In this document: piece after piece, positions 59,401 through 64,000 of the stretch | How the letters are laid out: each line of letters opens with the position of its first letter | Position numbering within the stretch: the stretch's first letter is position 1 | Assembly (NCBI GenBank): GCA_037951165.1 | Contig: JBBDHG010000135.1 | Span: 1 to 64,000 of the forward strand | Origin: Lophius americanus | Taxonomy: Eukaryota; Chordata; Actinopteri; Lophiiformes; Lophiidae | Reading direction: 5' to 3' | Length of the DNA: 64,000 nucleotides | Notes under the pieces: generated by a model | Told to the model about the DNA's origin: nothing | Database searches by the model: none | The model's input: only the letters and a program-made list of their open reading frames with translations | Translations under genes and position numbers: made by a program

Positions 59401-60720
59401 GGGGAAGAAGAGGAGTGTGAGCCGAGGAAGGTGTAAAAGGAAACGCGAAGTGTATGCGAATTGGGAGCAAGAAGGAAACAGAAGGAGAGCGACCTTTAGG
59501 TTATCTATCCATTAGCAGACTCCTTTGTGTTTTTCAGTTTTGTGCAGACGACTAATGGATGAGATGGAGTGAGTGAAAGCTTTGTCAGACATGAACATGC
59601 AGCTTTTCTTCTCCCCGCTCACATTCATGACACCTCGGCCCCCCTCACTACCCTAAAATAAATCCGCTAATGCTAATTTATGTCACTGATAGCTTTAGTA
59701 ACACCCTTCTATTTACAACTTTGTACATGGTGGTACATCTCGTCCTAATCCATTTACATGTCGGCAGAAGGTACCAGGACTCTTAGGGGATATGAATCTA
59801 ATTTTTTTGTTTTACTGAAAAGCAAGGCCCTTTTTTGTCATTCCATTTTTACATTACTTTTTAAAAACATTTTTACAATTGGTTTCATATAGAGGTATCC
59901 AGGGAATAGAACAGAACAACTCAGATGAAGGAGACTCAACCGCTGATACTGAGAATCTCATTCCGCTTGATTGAGGAGAGTTGATACAACATTCCATGAG
60001 AAATACTGTGTATGTATGCAAATTCTGTAGAACAGTTTCTGCTCTCTCACCTGTAGTCAAGGTGCCTCTTCCACTCATATTCAAAAGGAGTTCCATGCAA
60101 GCAGGGTTCGATTTTTGACTCAGAATTGTCCTTGGACAATGGTGGGAGTCGGCACAAAATGCTTCTTCTAGGTTTTTAACCTAAGAGAAGTTTCCACATC
60201 ACAGTCATCCTCGCCGTCCATCACTAACTGCCTGTGTGTTTTAGAATTTTCTTTAAGATCTTACTAATTGTTTTTTAAGCCGCAAATTGTCTGTTTTCTG
60301 CCTATATCTGTGATCTGCTAAGTCCTTATGAGCCGAATACCTGCTAGCAATCCACCGGCAGGGCTCCACCACTAGTTCCTAAATTATTTTGACTGGTCAC
60401 CAGAGCTAAAAGGTCTTTTGCCGTCTGGAACCCCCTGAATAATCTAAGGTAATCCAACTCTGTGTCCTCCTTTAAATCTCCTCTCACTCACTTTTAACAT
60501 ACGGCTTCTCTTAAATCAACTGTAGTTGTAAATATTTTACATACCTTGAACCTTTTTTCATCCAAATGATTGTTTATCTCACTGTAAAGAACTTACTAAC
60601 TTTTTCTCAGAAGATGACTAAAGTTTAAATGACACTAATATTATTAAGTTAAAGTTAAACATTTAATACGGCGGCCGACGGGGGAAACGCACAGCAGCTT
60701 AAGACAACAGGTAAAAACAA
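56460..60720. other. Intergenic, no gene supported
   Basis: Mostly AT-rich. A short GC-rich island at 58120-58300 encodes a Pro/Ser/Ala-rich frame of unknown meaning. Confidence 0.35.
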
Positions 60721-60985
60721 AAGCAAATTTGTTGTTTTCATGATGTTGTTTAACATATTATTCTGGGTCACATGACCCGGGGTTGAACGACGCTGCCGTG
60801 GTAGATAAAAATATCATCAAATGTTTGTGTATTATATCTGTTTTATTCACTAAATGAAGCATTAAAAAAAAGCTTGTGCGGCGGCGCGTATCTTTTAAGT
60901 GTCCCTCATAAACAATTCCCTTGTGCTGTGGGTTTTGCAAATTGTTTCTTTTTAAGGTGTTTTGGTTTTCACAGGGCACTTATGT
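60721..60985 (+). mobile_element. Half copy of the foldback element
   Basis: tgtattatatctgttttattcactaaatgaag and ggttttgcaaattgtttct lie in the order and orientation of the right arm of the element at 62.1-62.8 kb. Confidence 0.5.
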
Positions 60986-62112
60986 TGTCAATTTGATGAA
61001 GTTTTATTTGCTTGTTTTGTCTATTTGCATGTGTTTACTTACGTTACAGTGTGTTTGTCCCTCTCAGCCACCGTAATTTAAGGTTTACCCTGTAACTCTG
61101 ACGTAAGCATTCTGTTGGCCACTGACCAACATATCGTTTCGCTTCGTTAACTTTATTACAGAAGTAGGAAGTGATAACTTACACAACGTACAAAGAGCTA
61201 TTTCTAGAGGGATACTTAACAAAAGACGTATGTGGAAAAGTCCTTCAAACATTATACATATTTTTCTTAGTTTAGTAGCTGTATTTAATCTTCTGATTTT
61301 AAGTTTTGTTTTAGAAACAAAGCATTTCCCAACTCAAACATGGTGCCAGTCATTCTCTGGGTGCAATGATGCAAAGACGGTCAATACCCTCCTGTTGATA
61401 CAAACTGGAATGCACATCTTGTACACCCTCATGAGGATGCACATTTCTTCATTCAAGGATAAAATGACAAAATGTTGTTCTGAAGTGAGAGTGAACAAGA
61501 TTTCTTTCTGCTCTTATATGGTGCAGAATGAGTAATGTAGTCAGAAAACAAAGCCAAATGAGAAGGCATGGGACTGCTGGTCCTTTTATTAGTTCTTGCT
61601 GTTTGAAAAGAAAAACATTTTGTATTGAAAACAATTTCAGGGCCTTAGTTAACTCTAATGGAAGCACAAACAAGTCTATTTGTCATGGAAAGAACTGGAT
61701 AAAAGCATTCACTTATACAAAATGGAGCGACTCATCTAAAAGTAGGAGGACATCAGGCTCTTTGCTCGATTCCATTTTCTGCTTGCTTTTATGCCACTGC
61801 TCATTTAAATGGGAAAGGTTGTTTGTATTAGCGAACGACGAAGATCCATTTAGGAATGAAATCTCCTTTAATGAGATCTCAGGGCTTTTTGAGGTATTGT
61901 GCTGCCCTGCTGCCCTGGGACCCTCTTTTGCCATTGATCACAATCTTACCCATCAGACATCACCACCATAAACCCAAGTAACTGCCACGAATTAAACAAA
62001 TTAAATGTTAAAGATGGTTGAGGCTACGGTGGTCAACAGGGGCAAACACACTGCAAACATCAATTTGAAAACATGCGCATGCTGCAAATTAAGAAAAGAC
62101 CTTCTTCAATTT

Positions 62113-62790
62113 CACACAGGCAAGCTGCAAAAGCCACAAGAAACACATTAAGACAAATGATCAGCAAAAGCCACAAGACAACACATTATGTCATTTTTCT
62201 TAAAGTGAAGCATCTCTGGACACGCTTTTATACTTCTTCATTTAGTGAATAAAACAGATATAAACTTGTCATCATATTTTGATTACCTGTGGTAGCTTCG
62301 CTCAACTTTCTGTTTATGCAGTCATGTGACTTAGAGTAAAAATTTAATCAACATCGCAAAAACAACAACAACAAAAAAACGTAATAATGGCCCGAACATG
62401 CTTAGTACCCAAAGCTAGAGTAAACAAGGTGTCTTATATCTGCTGACGAAAACTCTTCACCACCATCGCGCATACTCACGTCAGCTGTCGCCGTGGCAAC
62501 ATGTACACAACGATAACTACTGTAACTTTGGGTACTGTCCATGTTATGGTCAGTATTCACTTTATTTGTTGGTTTAGCGACGCTGATTAAAGGTTTATTC
62601 TTAGTCACATGACTGCAAGGCCCTGGAAGTTTGTGTATTATATCGGTTTTATTCACTAAATACTAAATAAAGTAATAAATAAGCACGTCCGGGGATCATT
62701 TTTCAGGGTCCATCGTTACTTCCGTTGTTTTTGTGGCTTTTGCAGATCGTTTTTCTGAATGTGTTGGGGCTTTCGCAGCTTCCCTGTTTC
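62113..62790. mobile_element. Foldback (long terminal inverted repeat) element
   Basis: The left arm (62120 to about 62370) and right arm (62783 down to about 62558) are imperfect inverted copies. Shared words are aagctgc-aaagcc, gcaaaagccacaa, ttagtgaataaaac, gcagtcatgtgact and ttaatca. No transposase is present in the core of about 190 bp. Confidence 0.7.
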
Positions 62791-63512
62791 GTGAGACACC
62801 ATATGAAAGGGATGTTAATAAATTGGCAAGAGTGATGAAAATGTCAAGACGAAGATCAACATCGGGATAGAAGAACAGAGAATGAAGTGTTTGGTAACAT
62901 GGCTCTAATTGTCAGAGCTAATTAGACGCAATTTGACATTTTTCAGTCCCTTCACAGTATTTCCATTGAAGGAAGTTTTTTCTGTGAGTGCTTTACTCAA
63001 AAAATTGGCAATCTTCCAAAGGTTAGATAAGAGCCTCTCATTTTCATTAACGGAATTCTGCTCTGCACTACTTGACTTAATTTCATTAAAGGTCATCAGA
63101 GGTGAATATAATATCCTCTTACCCGCCTTGATCTGTAGATAGAAAAAAAAAAATCAATCAATTAAAGGTGTGTTTCCAGTTTCCGACTTTCAAGAAGTTT
63201 GTGATCACAGAGGAGAACTGGAGGCCGTCATATCTTTACTTTTAGGGCGCTTTCATGCTAACCTTTTGTTCATCAGCACTCTTCAGTCATGGTGCTGACC
63301 AAAGATGTGGTCTTGTACTGGACTAAACTGAACCATGCTGTGGTTTGGTTTCTCGACAAAACAAGAAGAAAAACATGCAGAAGGATTTAAAAATCAGTCG
63401 CCGCAGAAAATGTTAAGTTTTTCAATCATGATTCTGTGCGATGGAGAACTCGGTTAACTGGAAGGAACAAACACAAATGCTGAAACTTTCAATCCATTTT
63501 TCTCTGATGATA

Positions 63513-63540
63513 AGAGAGAAAGAGAGAGAGAGAGAGAGGA
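63513..63540. repeat. (GA)n microsatellite
   Basis: agagagaaagagagag followed by further GA units. Confidence 0.9.
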
Positions 63541-64000
63541 GGTGGCGAGACATGACGTCAGATGCATGTCAGTCATCATCATCTTACTTTCACTTCCTTA
63601 CTTGCACTAGGAGGATTCAGCCTGTATACATGCCCTACTACTTGCATTTTTAAAACAAACTCGTTACGTAAAGAGATTCTTTTATCTTTCATCACTGTAC
63701 ATGCTTTACGGACATCAGAACTGATTTCAGCAGAAATATGATCTGTACGTATTAAACGCATGGTCATTCACGGCGAATACAATCTCTCACTGTGAATGCA
63801 GTAACAGAAGAAGAAGAAGTTCCTAATCACTTATAATAATATCATGTCATTGTGACATGAGGTCCGTTAAGGTTTGTACAGAACCATCAGACAGAATGTC
63901 CCCAAATCTGCCATTTTAACTTTTAATGTTGTTAATACATAAAAGTATTGATCAACTGCGTGTTGGACCTCTGAGGTGAAAGAGTGTGTTAGAAATGACA

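Overview
This window looks like teleost fish nuclear DNA. It is AT-rich, with intron-split genes flanked by canonical GT/AG signals. The intergenic and intronic DNA is packed with repeats typical of ray-finned fish: several Tc1-like transposon families, L2 and RTE LINEs, a Rex3-like LINE, a hAT element and a tRNA-derived SINE. No prokaryotic features, CRISPR arrays or viral genes were seen. All calls come from reading the sequence; no database search was run.

Two protein-coding genes can be reconstructed, pointing towards each other. elp3 (+ strand, 15 coding exons, 12516-33421) gives a 553-residue Elongator catalytic subunit. Every exon phase closes, and both the radical-SAM cysteine triad and the C-terminal acetyltransferase motifs are present. 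About 5.7 kb past its stop codon lies the stop of a three-exon serine/threonine kinase on the minus strand (44658-39108, 397 residues). It belongs to the PDIK1L/STK35 family and carries a polar insert of about 65 residues inside the kinase fold. A plausible CCAAT-box promoter and noncoding first exon for the kinase lie near 45.9-46.2 kb.

Layout. 0-12 kb: repeat-rich intergenic DNA with a broken RTE LINE (3.9-5.3 kb), a ~1 kb degenerate AAGTC-type array behind a perfect hairpin (6.5-7.6 kb), a dead L2 LINE (8.2-10.8 kb) and a Tc1-like element inserted into an AT microsatellite (10.95-11.7 kb). 12.5-33.4 kb: elp3, whose introns hold hAT, SINE, Harbinger-like and Tc1-like relics. 33.4-39.1 kb: the interval between the two 3' ends, with a nearly full-length but broken Tc1-like copy and a second copy split by a Rex3-like LINE. 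39.1-46.2 kb: the kinase gene, with another Tc1-like copy in its second intron. 46.2-64 kb: no supported coding gene. This last stretch has a 21-bp inverted repeat pair, a possible TATA promoter with a 5' exon near 52 kb, a 37-nt G run and a foldback element with arms of about 220-250 bp at 62.1-62.8 kb.

The two genes have no obvious joint pathway: Elp3 modifies wobble uridines of tRNA, while the kinase family is poorly characterised. I did not find a clearly new biological system. The most interesting items are the kinase insert, the 12-bp minisatellite that forms the splice acceptor tract of an elp3 exon, the foldback element, the AAGTC array with its hairpins, and the candidate orphan promoter at 52 kb.
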